A DNA stretch of 64,000 nt from Rivularia sp. PCC 7116. Its GTDB lineage: Bacteria; Cyanobacteriota; Cyanobacteriia; Cyanobacteriales; Nostocaceae. The stretch's first letter is position 1. Each line of letters begins with the position of its first letter. Below are positions 1 to 9,493 of the stretch, piece by piece. Made by a program: the position numbers and the translations under genes. Below the pieces are notes generated by a model, which was not told the origin of the DNA, did not search any database, and worked only from the letters and a program-made list of their open reading frames with translations. The stretch covers positions 5,084,001 to 5,148,000 of the forward strand of contig NC_019678.1 in the NCBI RefSeq assembly GCF_000316665.1. The letters run 5' to 3'.

Positions 1-1
1 C

Positions 2-3000
2 GGTTTAATTGCTGTGATTCGCGACATTACCAAGCGCAAACGTGCAGAAATAGCTATACGGGAGAAACTACAGCAACTAGAAACAATTGTTAACAATAAT
101 CCTATAGGAATCTATCGCTTTATCTATCATACTGATGGCAAAGTGTCTATTCCCTATGCTAGCGTTGGTTATCGCCAACTATTGGGTTTAAATCCGACTG
201 ATATGAGCGCTTATCCCGAAGATGTACTCGCAACAATTCATCTGGATGATAGAGAGAAATTTGCTCAAGCGTTAATAACTGCTACTGGGGAGCAACATCA
301 ATCGCATTATATGGAATATCGAGCCATTGATGTTTTAGGACAAGTAAAATGGTTGGGAAACAATTTTCGCTGTTCCAATCATACAAATGGCGATTTAATT
401 GTAGATGGAGTAGATATTGACATAACACCTCGCAAACGTGCAGAAATTTCGCTACAAACTTCTGAAGAAAGATTTCGCTCTTTGGTAGAAATATCAAGCG
501 ATTGGGTATGGGAAGTCAACGAATATGGCTTTTTTACTTACGCTAGTCCAAAAGTATTAGATATTCTCGGTTACACTCCTCAAGAAATTTTGGGTAAAAC
601 GCCGTTAGATTTGCTGCCTACCGAAGAAGGTAAGCGGCTTGTTGAGGTTCTTAACTCATTTATTATAGAAAAACAGCAGTTTAAAAATTTAGAAAATATC
701 AAGTTTCATAAAAACGGAAATTCCGTAATTATGGAAACAAGCGGCGTACCTATATTCGATGCAAACGGTTATTTTCGTGGTTATCGCGGTATTGATAGAG
801 ATATTACCGAACGTTTTCAAGCTGAAGATAGGTTACGTACTAGTGAAGAACGTTTTCGGGTATTAGTAACTCATGCTCCTGTGGGAATTTTTCAAACTAA
901 TGCAAAGGGAGAATGTTTATTTGTCAACCCACGTTGGTCAGAAATTACTGGATTATCCGAGCAAGAAGCATCAGGAGAAGGTTGGTCAAAAGCGCTACAT
1001 TCTGATGATAAAGAGCAAGTGTTTACCGCATGGTACGATGCTGCCACAGCAGGACAAGAGTTTGCAATGGAATATCGCTTTTGCACTCCTGAAGGTAAAG
1101 TTAGTTGGGTGTTTGGCAATGCGATCGCTATTTGCAATCAAACAGGAGACATTACGGGGTATCTAGGAACTGTCACCGATATTACCGAACATAAGCAAGC
1201 TGAAGAAAAACTGCGCTGGACTCAGGCTTTGCTGCAAGAAGCCCAGAGAATAGCAAAAATGGGCAGTTGGTCTAGAGATTTGACGACAAATGAAAGATGG
1301 TGGTCCGAACAATATTACCGGATAATTAACTTGAATCCCGGTGATGCTATGCCCGATGTCGAAACCGTAATTAATTCAAATGTACATCCAGACGACCGCG
1401 ATAAAATTTATCAAATGGTAATGGCTTGTATCGAGCAGGGTATTCCCTATGAAACTGAAGTACGTTTTCTAAATGCCGATAATAGCATTGGTTACGTGTT
1501 TATTTGCGGAAGGGTAGAGCGCGATTCCCAAGGAAACTTGTGTCGTTATTATGGCATTGTTCAAGATATTAGCGAATATAAGCAAGTAGAATTGGAGTTA
1601 AGAGAGAGTAAAGAACGCTACCGCTCGGTTGTAAAATCGATGCATGAAGGTGTAGTTATTCAGCAAGCCGATGGTACTATAATTTCCTGTAATGCTAGTG
1701 CCCAAAAGATTTTAGGGCTATCAGCCGAACAGATAAAGGGACGTAATTCTGTAGATCCTCGCTGGCGTACAATCCACGAAGACGGTTCTCCTTTCCCAGG
1801 GGAAACTCATCCGGCGATGGTTGCTTTGCATACCGGTAAACCATGTTTATATACGGTGATGGGAGTTTACAAACCCAATGGAAAACTTACTTGGATTTTG
1901 ATTAACTCCGAACCGCTATTTTTACCAGGACAAAATCTTCCCTATCGTGTAGTCACTTCCTTTTCTGACATCACGCGACGCAAGGAAGCCGAAGAAAAAA
2001 TTAAAGAACAAGCTCAATTGCTCGATATTACTACCGATGCAATTTTAGTTAAAGATTTAGAAGAAACTATTTTATATTGCAACAACAGCGCCGAAAATAT
2101 ATATGGTTGGAAGAAAGAAGAATTAATCGGAAAGACAGCCAACGAAATTTTATATGAAGAAATTTCACCAGAATTAGAATCAGCATTGAGCGAAGTTGTT
2201 GAAGCTGGCTCCTGGCAGGGAGAATTACATAAAATTACTAAAACAGGTAAAAATATTATTGTTGCTAGCCGTTGGACACTGGTGCGCGACAAAACTGGAA
2301 AACCCGAATCAGTTTTGACTGTAGATACCGACATCACCCAGACAAAGCACCTAGAAAACCAGTTTCTCCGCACTCAACGTTTAGAAAGTTTGGGAACTTT
2401 GGCGAGCGGTATCGCTCACGATTTGAATAACATGCTCACACCAATTTTGGCGATCGCTCAACTTTTACCCTTCAAGTTGAATAACGAAGAGCAAGATTGT
2501 AGGGAAATGCTTTCCATGCTAGAAGACAGTGCCAAACGCGGAGCCGACTTAGTTAAGCAAATCCTGACATTCGCTCGCGGAAATGAAGGTAAGCGCACCG
2601 TATTGCAAATCAAGCATCTTCTAAAAGAAATTGAGCAGTTTGCCAACAGAACATTTACCAAATCAATTGCAATCAACAGGTATCTACCGCAAGACCTATT
2701 GACAATTTCGGCAGATCCTACACAAATGCATCAAGTTTTTATGAACTTAGTAGTTAATGCTCGCGATGCCATGCCCAACGGTGGAACTATAACTATTTCT
2801 GCACAAAACCTGTACATTGATGAAAGCTATGCCAAAATGAACATCGAGGCAAAAGTTGGTAATTATGTTGTAGTTACCATTGCCGATACAGGGAAAGGAA
2901 TTTCTCCAGAAGCTATTGAGCGAGTTTTTGATCCCTTCTTTACCACTAAAGAAGTAGGTAAAGGAACGGGATTAGGTTTATCAACTGCTATTGGCATCAT

Positions 3001-3505
3001 TAAAAACCACGGTGGTTTTATTGAAGTAACTAGTGAGTTAGGAAAAGGTAGTCAATTCAAAGTATACTTACCAAGCACTCAGGATAAGAGAATCGAACCA
3101 GCACAAGAAAATATAGCGCTTTTAGGAAACTCAGAGCAGATTCTAATAGTAGATGACGAACCAGCAATTTGTGAAATTGTTAAAACTACATTAGAAAGTC
3201 AAAACTTCGATATTCTTACAGCAGCAGATGGCATCGAAGCAATTTCAACATATGTCCAGAATAAAACTGGAATTAGTATCGTGTTAATAGATATGATGAT
3301 GCCAGAAATGGACGGAGCAACAGCTATAGCAACTTTGCAACAGCTAAACCCACAAGTCAAAATTATTGCCATGAGCGGATTAACATCTACTCAGACTTTA
3401 GCTCAAGCAGCAGGCACTGGAATTCAAGGATTTCTAGCAAAACCATTCACCCAATACGACTTGCTCAATACTATAAGTGGAGTTTTATCAGCGAGTAGTA
3501 ATTAG
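2..3505 (+). CDS. Multi-PAS hybrid sensor histidine kinase with C-terminal receiver (5' end outside window)
   Basis: The reading frame is open from base 2 and encodes the tail of a PAS/PAC domain (GLIAVIRDITKRKRAE) before the first GTG at 14, so the true start lies upstream. Counting from that GTG there are about six more PAS domains, each ending in the usual DIT..K.AE linker (to about residue 790). A HisKA dimerisation helix follows with the phospho-acceptor in IAHDLNN (H802), then a GHKL ATPase domain (NLVVNARDAMPNGG, DTGKGIS, GTGLGLS; about 900-1020) and a receiver domain with IVDDE and phospho-acceptor D1093 in LIDMMMPEMDG (about 1045-1160). No transmembrane segment is visible in this part. 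It should autophosphorylate on His and pass the phosphate to its own receiver. The signal sensed cannot be read from the sequence. The kinase assignment is very secure. Confidence 0.96.
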   Translation, partial: GLIAVIRDITKRKRAEIAIREKLQQLETIVNNNPIGIYRFIYHTDGKVSIPYASVGYRQLLGLNPTDMSAYPEDVLATIHLDDREKFAQALITATGEQHQSHYMEYRAIDVLGQVKWLGNNFRCSNHTNGDLIVDGVDIDITPRKRAEISLQTSEERFRSLVEISSDWVWEVNEYGFFTYASPKVLDILGYTPQEILGKTPLDLLPTEEGKRLVEVLNSFIIEKQQFKNLENIKFHKNGNSVIMETSGVPIFDANGYFRGYRGIDRDITERFQAEDRLRTSEERFRVLVTHAPVGIFQTNAKGECLFVNPRWSEITGLSEQEASGEGWSKALHSDDKEQVFTAWYDAATAGQEFAMEYRFCTPEGKVSWVFGNAIAICNQTGDITGYLGTVTDITEHKQAEEKLRWTQALLQEAQRIAKMGSWSRDLTTNERWWSEQYYRIINLNPGDAMPDVETVINSNVHPDDRDKIYQMVMACIEQGIPYETEVRFLNADNSIGYVFICGRVERDSQGNLCRYYGIVQDISEYKQVELELRESKERYRSVVKSMHEGVVIQQADGTIISCNASAQKILGLSAEQIKGRNSVDPRWRTIHEDGSPFPGETHPAMVALHTGKPCLYTVMGVYKPNGKLTWILINSEPLFLPGQNLPYRVVTSFSDITRRKEAEEKIKEQAQLLDITTDAILVKDLEETILYCNNSAENIYGWKKEELIGKTANEILYEEISPELESALSEVVEAGSWQGELHKITKTGKNIIVASRWTLVRDKTGKPESVLTVDTDITQTKHLENQFLRTQRLESLGTLASGIAHDLNNMLTPILAIAQLLPFKLNNEEQDCREMLSMLEDSAKRGADLVKQILTFARGNEGKRTVLQIKHLLKEIEQFANRTFTKSIAINRYLPQDLLTISADPTQMHQVFMNLVVNARDAMPNGGTITISAQNLYIDESYAKMNIEAKVGNYVVVTIADTGKGISPEAIERVFDPFFTTKEVGKGTGLGLSTAIGIIKNHGGFIEVTSELGKGSQFKVYLPSTQDKRIEPAQENIALLGNSEQILIVDDEPAICEIVKTTLESQNFDILTAADGIEAISTYVQNKTGISIVLIDMMMPEMDGATAIATLQQLNPQVKIIAMSGLTSTQTLAQAAGTGIQGFLAKPFTQYDLLNTISGVLSASSN

Positions 3506-3548
3506 CAATCAATCAACAGTTATTTCAGTAATGCCAGAATTATTATTA

Positions 3549-3591
3549 ATTACCCATTACCTATTACCTATTACCTATTACCCATTACCCA
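3549..3591. repeat. Short tandem heptamer repeat (STRR), ATTACCC/ATTACCT units
   Basis: About six head-to-tail copies of a 7-bp unit alternating ATTACCC and ATTACCT. This is the STRR type dispersed between genes in heterocystous cyanobacteria. It lies between the convergent ends of the kinase and methyltransferase genes. Confidence 0.9.
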
Positions 3592-3629
3592 GTTCCATAG
3601 ATATGACAAATATTTTACCAGTCATGAGA

Positions 3630-4763
3630 TTATACTTTGACTAGAAGATACTGACCGTTGCCGTTGTATTCACCGTCGCAAGTTGCAAAAATTGTTCCTA
3701 ACATGAGTAAATAGAAGCGCCACATTCGACGAAACTTGTCGTAGTTCATGCCATAGTCTAAAGATTTGATTGTATCTTGATAATTATCAAATCTTTGCAA
3801 CCATGCTTTTAAGGTTTGATGGTAGTTGATGCCGTTTATATACCACTGACTGACGGTTTTAAGATCGCGATTATGATTTGGAATCGCATTATAATTCCAG
3901 TAGCGCCCGTGAGGAAAAATGTACTTATGGGTAAAGCCTGATGACATATTGTTGGGGATACGAACAGTAATGATATGAATGAATGCCTTCCCATCACTTT
4001 TAAGAAACGACGCTACTTTTTGCAGGGAATTTGTGAGATTTCCAACATGCTCAAAAAGTCCGACTGAAAGAATTTTGTCAAATTTCTCGACGAATTCTAC
4101 GCGATTTAAATCATCTTCATAAAGCGTAAATCTACCTGAACTTAGATAACTCTGAGAGTCTTGCATTTTGCGGCGTATATACTCGCATTGTTGATAGCTG
4201 AAATTCAGTCCCGTAAATCGTACATTAGGGAACTTAGACATAATGTAGTTAGCCACGCAACCCCAGCCACAGCCTAAATCTAAAATATGGTCGCCGTCAG
4301 CTATTTCTAGTCGCTCGATTATCAGATCGATTGCGTGCATTTGAGATTCTTCAAGATTCCTAGCTCCATCTTCCCATAATCCCATACTGTATTTGGGATA
4401 AATAACTTCCCAATCTCCCAACATCTGATTCAGCATAGTTTGGGGTAAATCGTACTGAAGTTTCATTAGCTGTTTTGAAGATTTAGCCAGACTATCGGAT
4501 TCGTTTAATACCCATTCATAAGGAGCTAATAAAGCGGGACAATACTTAAAGAAAATGGGCATCGATGCGTGCAACAACAATCGAAAAGCAGAATCTGGTA
4601 TTTCTAGACCATTGATGTAAGCTTCTGCTGAAACCATGTGAGCCTGATTAAGAATTCCAGCCATTAATCGTGTAGATTTATACGCAATTGGGTCTTTTAA
4701 AGATATATCTCCCATGATGGGAATATGCTTTTGAAAGCCTGAAAATACTTTTGTAGAAGTCAT
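3630..4763 (-). CDS. CFA-synthase-like SAM-dependent methyltransferase
   Basis: A 377-residue class I methyltransferase of the cyclopropane-fatty-acyl-phospholipid synthase (CMAS) superfamily. The SAM-binding motif I is DLGCGWGCVA from D162, followed by GLNFSYQQCEYI and SVGLFEHVGN, both typical of this superfamily. The C-terminus (WYINGINYHQTLKAWLQRF, FRRMWRFYLLMLG) also matches it. The N-terminal 140 residues are helical and lack a signal peptide, so it should be cytosolic. Members modify unsaturated acyl chains or, in a related branch, methylate small amines and alkaloids, so the substrate cannot be fixed here. Start at ATG with a weak purine stretch upstream. It is monocistronic, convergent with the preceding kinase. 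Confidence 0.85.
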   Translation of the reverse strand: MTSTKVFSGFQKHIPIMGDISLKDPIAYKSTRLMAGILNQAHMVSAEAYINGLEIPDSAFRLLLHASMPIFFKYCPALLAPYEWVLNESDSLAKSSKQLMKLQYDLPQTMLNQMLGDWEVIYPKYSMGLWEDGARNLEESQMHAIDLIIERLEIADGDHILDLGCGWGCVANYIMSKFPNVRFTGLNFSYQQCEYIRRKMQDSQSYLSSGRFTLYEDDLNRVEFVEKFDKILSVGLFEHVGNLTNSLQKVASFLKSDGKAFIHIITVRIPNNMSSGFTHKYIFPHGRYWNYNAIPNHNRDLKTVSQWYINGINYHQTLKAWLQRFDNYQDTIKSLDYGMNYDKFRRMWRFYLLMLGTIFATCDGEYNGNGQYLLVKV

Positions 4764-4797
4764 TTTAGTTTTCTCTTTATTTTTAATCCCTATCTGT

Positions 4798-4824
4798 AGC
4801 AGTCCTAAACTATTCAGGATTGCT
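4798..4824. repeat. Small hairpin repeat AGCAGTCCT...AGGATTGCT
   Basis: Nine-base arms with one G-T mismatch around a 9-base loop, 35 bases upstream of the methyltransferase start. The form resembles small palindromic repeats scattered in cyanobacterial genomes. It could also affect the 5' end of the methyltransferase mRNA. Confidence 0.5.
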
Positions 4825-5121
4825 ATATATGGTTATTCTCGATTGAAAAAATTAGTGTCAAAAAACAAGTGCAAAGAATTCATTACCTGTTGACAAGCCT
4901 GGAGAAAGCAGCCTCAAGATAAAATCTTTGCACTCATAAAAGTCGAAGGAATCTGCAATGGAGCATATTTATCCCAAAGGATATAAGCTCATTAAGAGCA
5001 AACAATGCTTACTAACTGCTATTCATTCAATCTATTATAAAAATATGAGGAACTTGTGAGGATAACTTGAGTAGTTAAATCGAAATCCTTACAATCTAAG
5101 TGGGTATGCAAAATTATTTGT

Positions 5122-5186
5122 GTCATTGCGAGTGAAACGCAGCAATCGCAGAGTGTTGCGATTGCTTCGCTGTCGCTCGCAATGAC
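5122..5186. repeat. Palindromic dispersed repeat, GTCATTGCGAG / CTCGCAATGAC ends
   Basis: Perfect 11-bp inverted ends enclose a partly palindromic core with GCAATCGCA and TGCGATTGC. A longer relative with the same GCAATTGCTTCGCT core and CGCAATGAC end lies at 37286-37390, so this is a family with at least two copies here. Confidence 0.8.
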
Positions 5187-5235
5187 AAATATAGCCGTTG
5201 TCAGTTGAGTAGAATACAACAGGTAACTACTCATT

Positions 5236-5275
5236 TGGACACCCCTCTCCTTAGTAAGGGGTGAGGTTCAGACTG
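5236..5275. repeat. CCCCTCTCCTTA-type dispersed repeat
   Basis: Carries CCCCTCTCCTTAGTAAGGGGTGAGG. Related copies occur near 9159-9195, 23919-23974, 55010-55055 and 62179-62227, each with a hairpin around CTCCTTATTAAGGAG and a flanking CCTCACCC or GGTGAGG. Confidence 0.75.
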
Positions 5276-5364
5276 TATTGCACCCAAGTGAAAAGCGCTA
5301 TATACAATTAATTTTGTCTAAGTACTTATACTCCCTTCCCGATAGAAGATTTCCTATAAAAAAC

Positions 5365-5390
5365 CGCAGAGAGCGCAGAGAGCGCAGAGG
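5365..5390. repeat. Tandem 9-bp CGCAGAGAG repeat
   Basis: Three near-identical 9-bp units (CGCAGAGAG, CGCAGAGAG, CGCAGAGG) in a non-coding stretch. Confidence 0.75.
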
Positions 5391-5500
5391 AAAGAGCTAA
5401 AAATAGATAGGTAATTTTAGAGTGAGATAGGAGTAGCTTTTGAGAAATTAGCACTTGTTTCCAATATTAGTTAAAACTAGAAAGTCATAAAAGAAAGATA

Positions 5501-5736
5501 GTTCACATCTTGCACCATTCTCATTCGCTAGAGCCGGAGCCTTTAGAACCTAGTTACCAGGTTTAATCAGGGAACTAGTAATTCACCAAGCTAACTTTGC
5601 GGAGTCCATAAAAAGAAGAAAAAGTAAGAAAATAATTTTTTCTTCCCCCTCCCTTGCCTCACTCAGCAAATTTGCCTTGCTTGAGAACTAGTTGGAGAGC
5701 CTCCGACTCTTGTTAAGACTGGTGCAAGATGCGAAC
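5501..5736. mobile_element. Putative 236-bp MITE-like element with inverted termini
   Basis: The left end GTTCACATCTTGCACCA (5501-5517) is the inverse complement, with one mismatch, of the right end TGGTGCAAGATGCGAAC (5720-5736). Partial complementarity continues inwards for about 20 more bases (GAGCCGGAGCC against GAGCCTCCGACTC). The interior has no transposase or convincing ORF. No clear target duplication is visible, so the mobile nature is inference. Confidence 0.5.
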
Positions 5737-5867
5737 GTAGCAAACTTATTTGATATTTCTTCACTAGCAGAATCAATTTTTATTGCTAGCGATAACACCT
5801 CCGATAGGCAAAATCAAAATTTCATGGCTATCGCTTTCCGTAAACTCTTGGTTTATTCCGATGCCCT

Positions 5868-7298
5868 TTACATCATAATAGCGTCTTGGATTTCAAACCC
5901 CGAAGGAGCCGTTGTCAAACTAGCGATGGCTTGATTTTGGAACAATATTTGGTTGCCTTGGATATCGAAATCACTAATGTTGCTGCTAAAGCCAAAAGTG
6001 AATCTATCACCTTCAAAGAATCTAAAGTCTGTAATGGTGTCAAAGCCTTGAATATTAAATAAATCTGCACCTGCACCACCAGTCAAAGTATCCGCACCAG
6101 CACCGCCGATCAAAATATCCGCACCAGCGCCACCAAATAACCTGTCGTTGCCGTTACCACCGTTTAGGGTATCTCTACCGGCACCACCCCGCAAGATATC
6201 GTTACCGTTACCACCTCTGAGGTTATCGTTACCGTTACCGCCTAGAAGACTATCATTGCCTCCGTTACCAAATAAATTGTCATTTCCAGCGTTACCAGAA
6301 AGAGTATCTCTACCAGCACCACCCCGTAGGATATCGTTGCCGTTACCACCTCTGAGGTTATCGTTACCGCTACCGCCTAGAAGACTATCATTGCCTCCGT
6401 TACCAAATAAATTGTCATTTCCAGCGTTACCAGAAAGAGTATCTCTACCAGCACCACCCCGTAGGATATCGTTGCCGTTACCACCTCTAAGGTTATCGTT
6501 ACCGTTGCCGCCTAAAAGACTATCGTTTCCTCCGTTACCAAATAAATTGTCATTTCCAGCGTTACCAGAAAGAGTATCTCTACCAGCACCACCCCGTAGG
6601 ATATCGTTGCCGTTACCACCTCTAAGGTTATCGTTACCGTTGCCGCCTAAAAGACTATCGTTTCCTCCGTTACCAAATAGATTGTCATTTCCAGCGTTAC
6701 CAGAAAGAGTATCTCTACCGGCACCACCCCGTAGGATATCGTTGCCGTTACCACCTCTAAGGTTATCGTTACCGTTGCCGCCTAAAAGACTATCATTTCC
6801 TCTATTGCCAAATAGATTATCATTTCCAGCGTTACCCGAAAGAGTATCTCTACCGGCACCACCCCGTAGAAGATCGTTGCCGTTACCACCTCTGAGGTTA
6901 TCGTTACCGTTACCGCCTGAAAGCGTATCTCTTCCGTTACCACCGCGCAGAGTATCTCTACCGTTGCCACCGTTGAGATTATCGTTACCGTTGCCGCCTA
7001 AAAGACTATCGTTTCCTCCATTGCCAAATAAATTATCATTGCCTGTAGCACCTGCAAGCGTATCTCTTCCAGCACCACCGCGCAGAGTATCTCTACCCGA
7101 ACCACCATCAAGGTTATCGTTACCTATACCGCCCTGGAGACTATCGTTATTTTCGTTGCCAAACAACCTGTCATTACCAGCATTGCCCCGCAACGTATCG
7201 TTACCTCTCAAACCAATAACCGTATCATTACCTGCTAAAGCGTTGATTAAGTCAGGACCATTTGTCCCTACCAGAAAATCATTGTTATTAGTAGCCAT
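5868..7298 (-). CDS. RTX (hemolysin-type Ca-binding nonapeptide) repeat protein
   Basis: Almost the whole 476-residue product is GGxGxDxLx nonapeptides, which bind Ca2+ in a parallel beta-roll after secretion through a type I system. The C-terminus ([18 protein letters not shown]) matches the non-repetitive cap of cyanobacterial RTX proteins, where the secretion signal is expected. No catalytic domain, signal peptide or neighbouring ABC exporter is present. I chose the ATG at 7298 ([16 protein letters not shown]) because an AAAGGA ribosome site lies about 10 bases upstream. The frame stays open to 7379, but that extension has no RTX character. At DNA level a 135-bp unit (45 residues, five nonapeptides) is repeated in tandem. 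Probably an extracellular or surface-bound protein of unknown specific role. Confidence 0.92.
   Translation of the reverse strand: MATNNNDFLVGTNGPDLINALAGNDTVIGLRGNDTLRGNAGNDRLFGNENNDSLQGGIGNDNLDGGSGRDTLRGGAGRDTLAGATGNDNLFGNGGNDSLLGGNGNDNLNGGNGRDTLRGGNGRDTLSGGNGNDNLRGGNGNDLLRGGAGRDTLSGNAGNDNLFGNRGNDSLLGGNGNDNLRGGNGNDILRGGAGRDTLSGNAGNDNLFGNGGNDSLLGGNGNDNLRGGNGNDILRGGAGRDTLSGNAGNDNLFGNGGNDSLLGGNGNDNLRGGNGNDILRGGAGRDTLSGNAGNDNLFGNGGNDSLLGGSGNDNLRGGNGNDILRGGAGRDTLSGNAGNDNLFGNGGNDSLLGGNGNDNLRGGNGNDILRGGAGRDTLNGGNGNDRLFGGAGADILIGGAGADTLTGGAGADLFNIQGFDTITDFRFFEGDRFTFGFSSNISDFDIQGNQILFQNQAIASLTTAPSGFEIQDAIMM
6241..6915. repeat. Five tandem 135-bp repeats inside the RTX gene
   Basis: The same landmark (CCTAGAAGAC or CCTAAAAGAC) begins at 6241, 6376, 6511, 6646 and 6781, exactly 135 bp apart. 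Copies differ by only a few bases. A related landmark recurs at 6997, 216 bp (135 + 81) further on, so the array has also changed in steps of 27-bp nonapeptide codons. Confidence 0.95.
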
Positions 7299-8066
7299 GT
7301 CAAAAATCCTTTGTGGCTTGATATTGAAGAGTGAATATGCAAAGAGATGGTTAAAACAAAAAATGATTTTTGATTTCAATCTCTTTAACTACTAATAGTT
7401 GTATCTAATTTTTGTTTGCTTAAATATATTTAGCTAAATTTTGATATTCTTTTTTACATAATGGTTAACTTTCACTAAAAACGATTAGATTAATTAATAT
7501 ACGCCATTTGATATATTCTCTTGCTGCTATTTATTGCCACAAGAATTAGATAGAGTTTGCATATGCAATTCACTTCAATAAGCTATGCTTTTGTTTTGTT
7601 ACAAAACTACAATCTCTAGATTATTCTAATTTCTAATTATTAATTTTTCTTCACGTTTAATTGAGTTAATGTCTTTTATTTTAGCTTTTTAGTGCAACTA
7701 TACTATCAGTTGATTAACAAATAATGAGTTAATCCGTTCTAGATTCCCTCACAGTTTCCTCATACTTATTGTCTACAATCGAATTGTTTAAGAATTGTCT
7801 TAGTTCCCTAAGTCAGATTCAATAAATAATCAGGGGCGCTAGTAAAGCTATTTGATTTTAGTCAGGAATGTCCGCAATTGTCACAGTGTCCCGTTGGTGC
7901 GTGACACTAAAAACATTATTACTACGTTCATAAATAGTCGAAGTGTCACAGCACCCTAAAAGATAAATATGCCAGTTGCGTAAGTCCTATTACTAAAATA
8001 GCGTCCCCTGAAGCTAAAATAATTTAATTACACTGATGGTTTTTTTGGCTTGCTAATTACTTATTA
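7299..8066. other. AT-rich intergenic region upstream of the RTX gene
   Basis: No gene is supported. The part next to 7298 should hold the RTX promoter. An inverted pair GTGACACT (7901-7908) / AGTGTCAC (7942-7949) with another GTCACAGTGTC at about 7880 is the only notable structure, of unknown meaning. Confidence 0.6.
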
Positions 8067-9053
8067 CTATTTTGACTGAATATTTAATTGCGTAGATATT
8101 TGCTGATTCATTATCATTGTTTCTGGAGAATTAGGCACGGTTGTACGCATTTGAGTATTTGCATTCATTTTGAGCGATGTACTTAAAGGCATAAGTCGGT
8201 TTAAAGCGATTTTTGATTGTCCCGTGCCATTGGCGTTGTAAGATTCCATAATCATAGTCATACCTTTGGGAATTTGGGGTAATGCTATTTTTTGTGCGCC
8301 GGGTGCTTTTTGCGTTAGATTGATATTCATTGTTGCAATGCCATCTTGAATATCAACCAATTCGTAGTTAGCAGTTTGCACAAGGGTGATGCCATTGAAG
8401 CTAATGTTAGAAGTAACTTTCCATTTTGCACCTTTACCGACTGCTTCTGTGGGAACTTGAGCCGATAGCTGTTCGATGGAATTTTTCAATTGATCCATCG
8501 TTTGTTTTAAAGCTGGGTTGAAGTTTTTCGGGACAATAAAATTAGCTTTTTTAGTCTGCCCCTTATTATCAACAATTACATTTCCTTTTAAACCTTGCAT
8601 TTTTTTTATTTCACGGCGCATATCTTCCAGAGCGCTGGGTGGTAGATTGCTTTCTCCGACTATATCGACATTGTCATAAGAAAAATCATAATAAATATCG
8701 CCATTTTGTTCTACCTTGTTGACGGTAGTATTTAATTTCAAGCTGGTTCCAGGTATTTTAAATGATGGTGCTTCATTACCATTCACAGACATGGACATAT
8801 TCATATCCATTTGCATATCAGCAGTTTCTTTTTGTCCCGTTTGGGGTACAAAACGTAATCTTTGACGCGGTTGTGCTCCTGGTGTAATTAATCGAATTTG
8901 GGATTTAGTTTCTGGCTGTGGGGATAGCTGATTTTCAAGCGGTGTTTGTGGTTGTGTTGTTTGAGCAAATGCACGATTAAAAACGGGTTGTAATCCGGAA
9001 CCAATAATGGTGAGCAGAATCCCACCAGCTAACAAGCTTTTTTTGGTTGTCAT
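8067..9053 (-). CDS. Secreted protein of unknown function (DUF6263-like)
   Basis: A 328-residue protein starting with a signal peptide (MTTKKSLLAGGILLTIIGSG, ending near AFA-QTT). After a Gln/Pro-rich linker comes one soluble domain (LRFVPQTGQKETADMQMDMN to the end) of alternating beta strands with lysine- and methionine-rich stretches. The layout, with a repeated M.M.M strand and the TAVNKVEQNGDIYYDFSY-like pattern, reminds me of proteins annotated DUF6263, but this is recollection rather than a motif proof. No catalytic motif is visible. It should be periplasmic or outer-membrane associated. Start at ATG after a poor ribosome site. It is monocistronic. Confidence 0.7.
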   Translation of the reverse strand: MTTKKSLLAGGILLTIIGSGLQPVFNRAFAQTTQPQTPLENQLSPQPETKSQIRLITPGAQPRQRLRFVPQTGQKETADMQMDMNMSMSVNGNEAPSFKIPGTSLKLNTTVNKVEQNGDIYYDFSYDNVDIVGESNLPPSALEDMRREIKKMQGLKGNVIVDNKGQTKKANFIVPKNFNPALKQTMDQLKNSIEQLSAQVPTEAVGKGAKWKVTSNISFNGITLVQTANYELVDIQDGIATMNINLTQKAPGAQKIALPQIPKGMTMIMESYNANGTGQSKIALNRLMPLSTSLKMNANTQMRTTVPNSPETMIMNQQISTQLNIQSK

Positions 9054-9158
9054 TATTTTTTACCGAAGTTTATATACTTATATAATTCAGTTATACAAGC
9101 ATTTATTCCCGAATCGATTCATAATTAACGATTTTCACTTGGATGAAATCCAGGTAAA

Positions 9159-9330
9159 CCTCACTTTCTTCCCCTCTCCTCGTTGAAGGGATGCCCAAAG
9201 CTGTCTGGAAAAAATTTGTGTAGTGTAAATTTAAATCTATACGCAAACCTTTAACCCCACTCCCCAGATACGGGAAGTGGAGTTTTAAACCCTCTCAGGA
9301 ATGGGGAGAGGTAATCTAGGAGAAGACAAG
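9159..9330. repeat. Degenerate CCCCTCTCC / GGGGAGAGG dispersed repeats
   Basis: Contains CCTCACTTTC, CCCCTCTCCTCGTTGAAGGG and, further on, ATGGGGAGAGG in inverted orientation with intervening unrelated sequence. These look like worn copies of the repeat family seen at 23919 and 62179. No gene is visible. Confidence 0.55.
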
Positions 9331-9474
9331 GGGTGTTTCAATACTGCTCGGTTAAGGAATTGGACACAATGGTTAGATCCCCCAAACCCCCGCTAAATTG
9401 GGGGCTAAGTTCCTTCCTTTTTAAGGAAGGTTAGGGAGGATCTCCTCTTAACCGAGCAGTATTGAGGGGTGTTT
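9329..9474. mobile_element. MITE-like element: 126 bp, 18-bp perfect TIRs, 10-bp flanking direct repeat
   Basis: Left TIR CAATACTGCTCGGTTAAG (9339-9356) and right TIR CTTAACCGAGCAGTATTG (9447-9464) are perfect inverse complements. AGGGGTGTTT occurs directly outside both ends (9329-9338 and 9465-9474), as expected for a target-site duplication. The interior holds hairpins CCCCCGCTAAATTGGGGG and CCTTCCTTTTTAAGGAAGG and no ORF. It is non-autonomous and would need a transposase in trans; the duplication length would fit an IS4-like enzyme, which is inference. Confidence 0.85.
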
Positions 9475-9493
9475 TTCTTTTTCGGACTATTGA

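Larger units (their letters stand above)
4764..5867. other. 1.1-kb intergenic region packed with dispersed repeats
   Basis: No convincing gene. It holds a small hairpin repeat (4798-4824), a palindromic GTCATTGCGAG repeat (5122-5186), a CCCCTCTCCTTA repeat (5236-5275), three 9-bp CGCAGAGAG units (5365-5390) and a 236-bp element with inverted ends (5501-5736). A plus-strand ORF at 5692-5934 starts inside that element and runs into the RTX gene on the other strand. I regard it as spurious. Confidence 0.75.

Noticed and set aside
5692-5934. 80-codon plus-strand ORF
   Set aside because: It begins inside the 5501-5736 element and ends within the RTX gene on the other strand, with no ribosome site or motif.
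6148-7395. 415-codon plus-strand ORF rich in Leu, Pro and Ser
   Set aside because: It is the exact mirror of the RTX repeats; the periodic DNA keeps the opposite frame open. The minus-strand frame has clear RTX motifs.
7880-7949. GTGACACT...AGTGTCAC inverted pair as an operator
   Set aside because: It lies about 600 bases upstream of the RTX start and the spacing of 33 bases is not typical of a dimer site. No support beyond the sequence itself.
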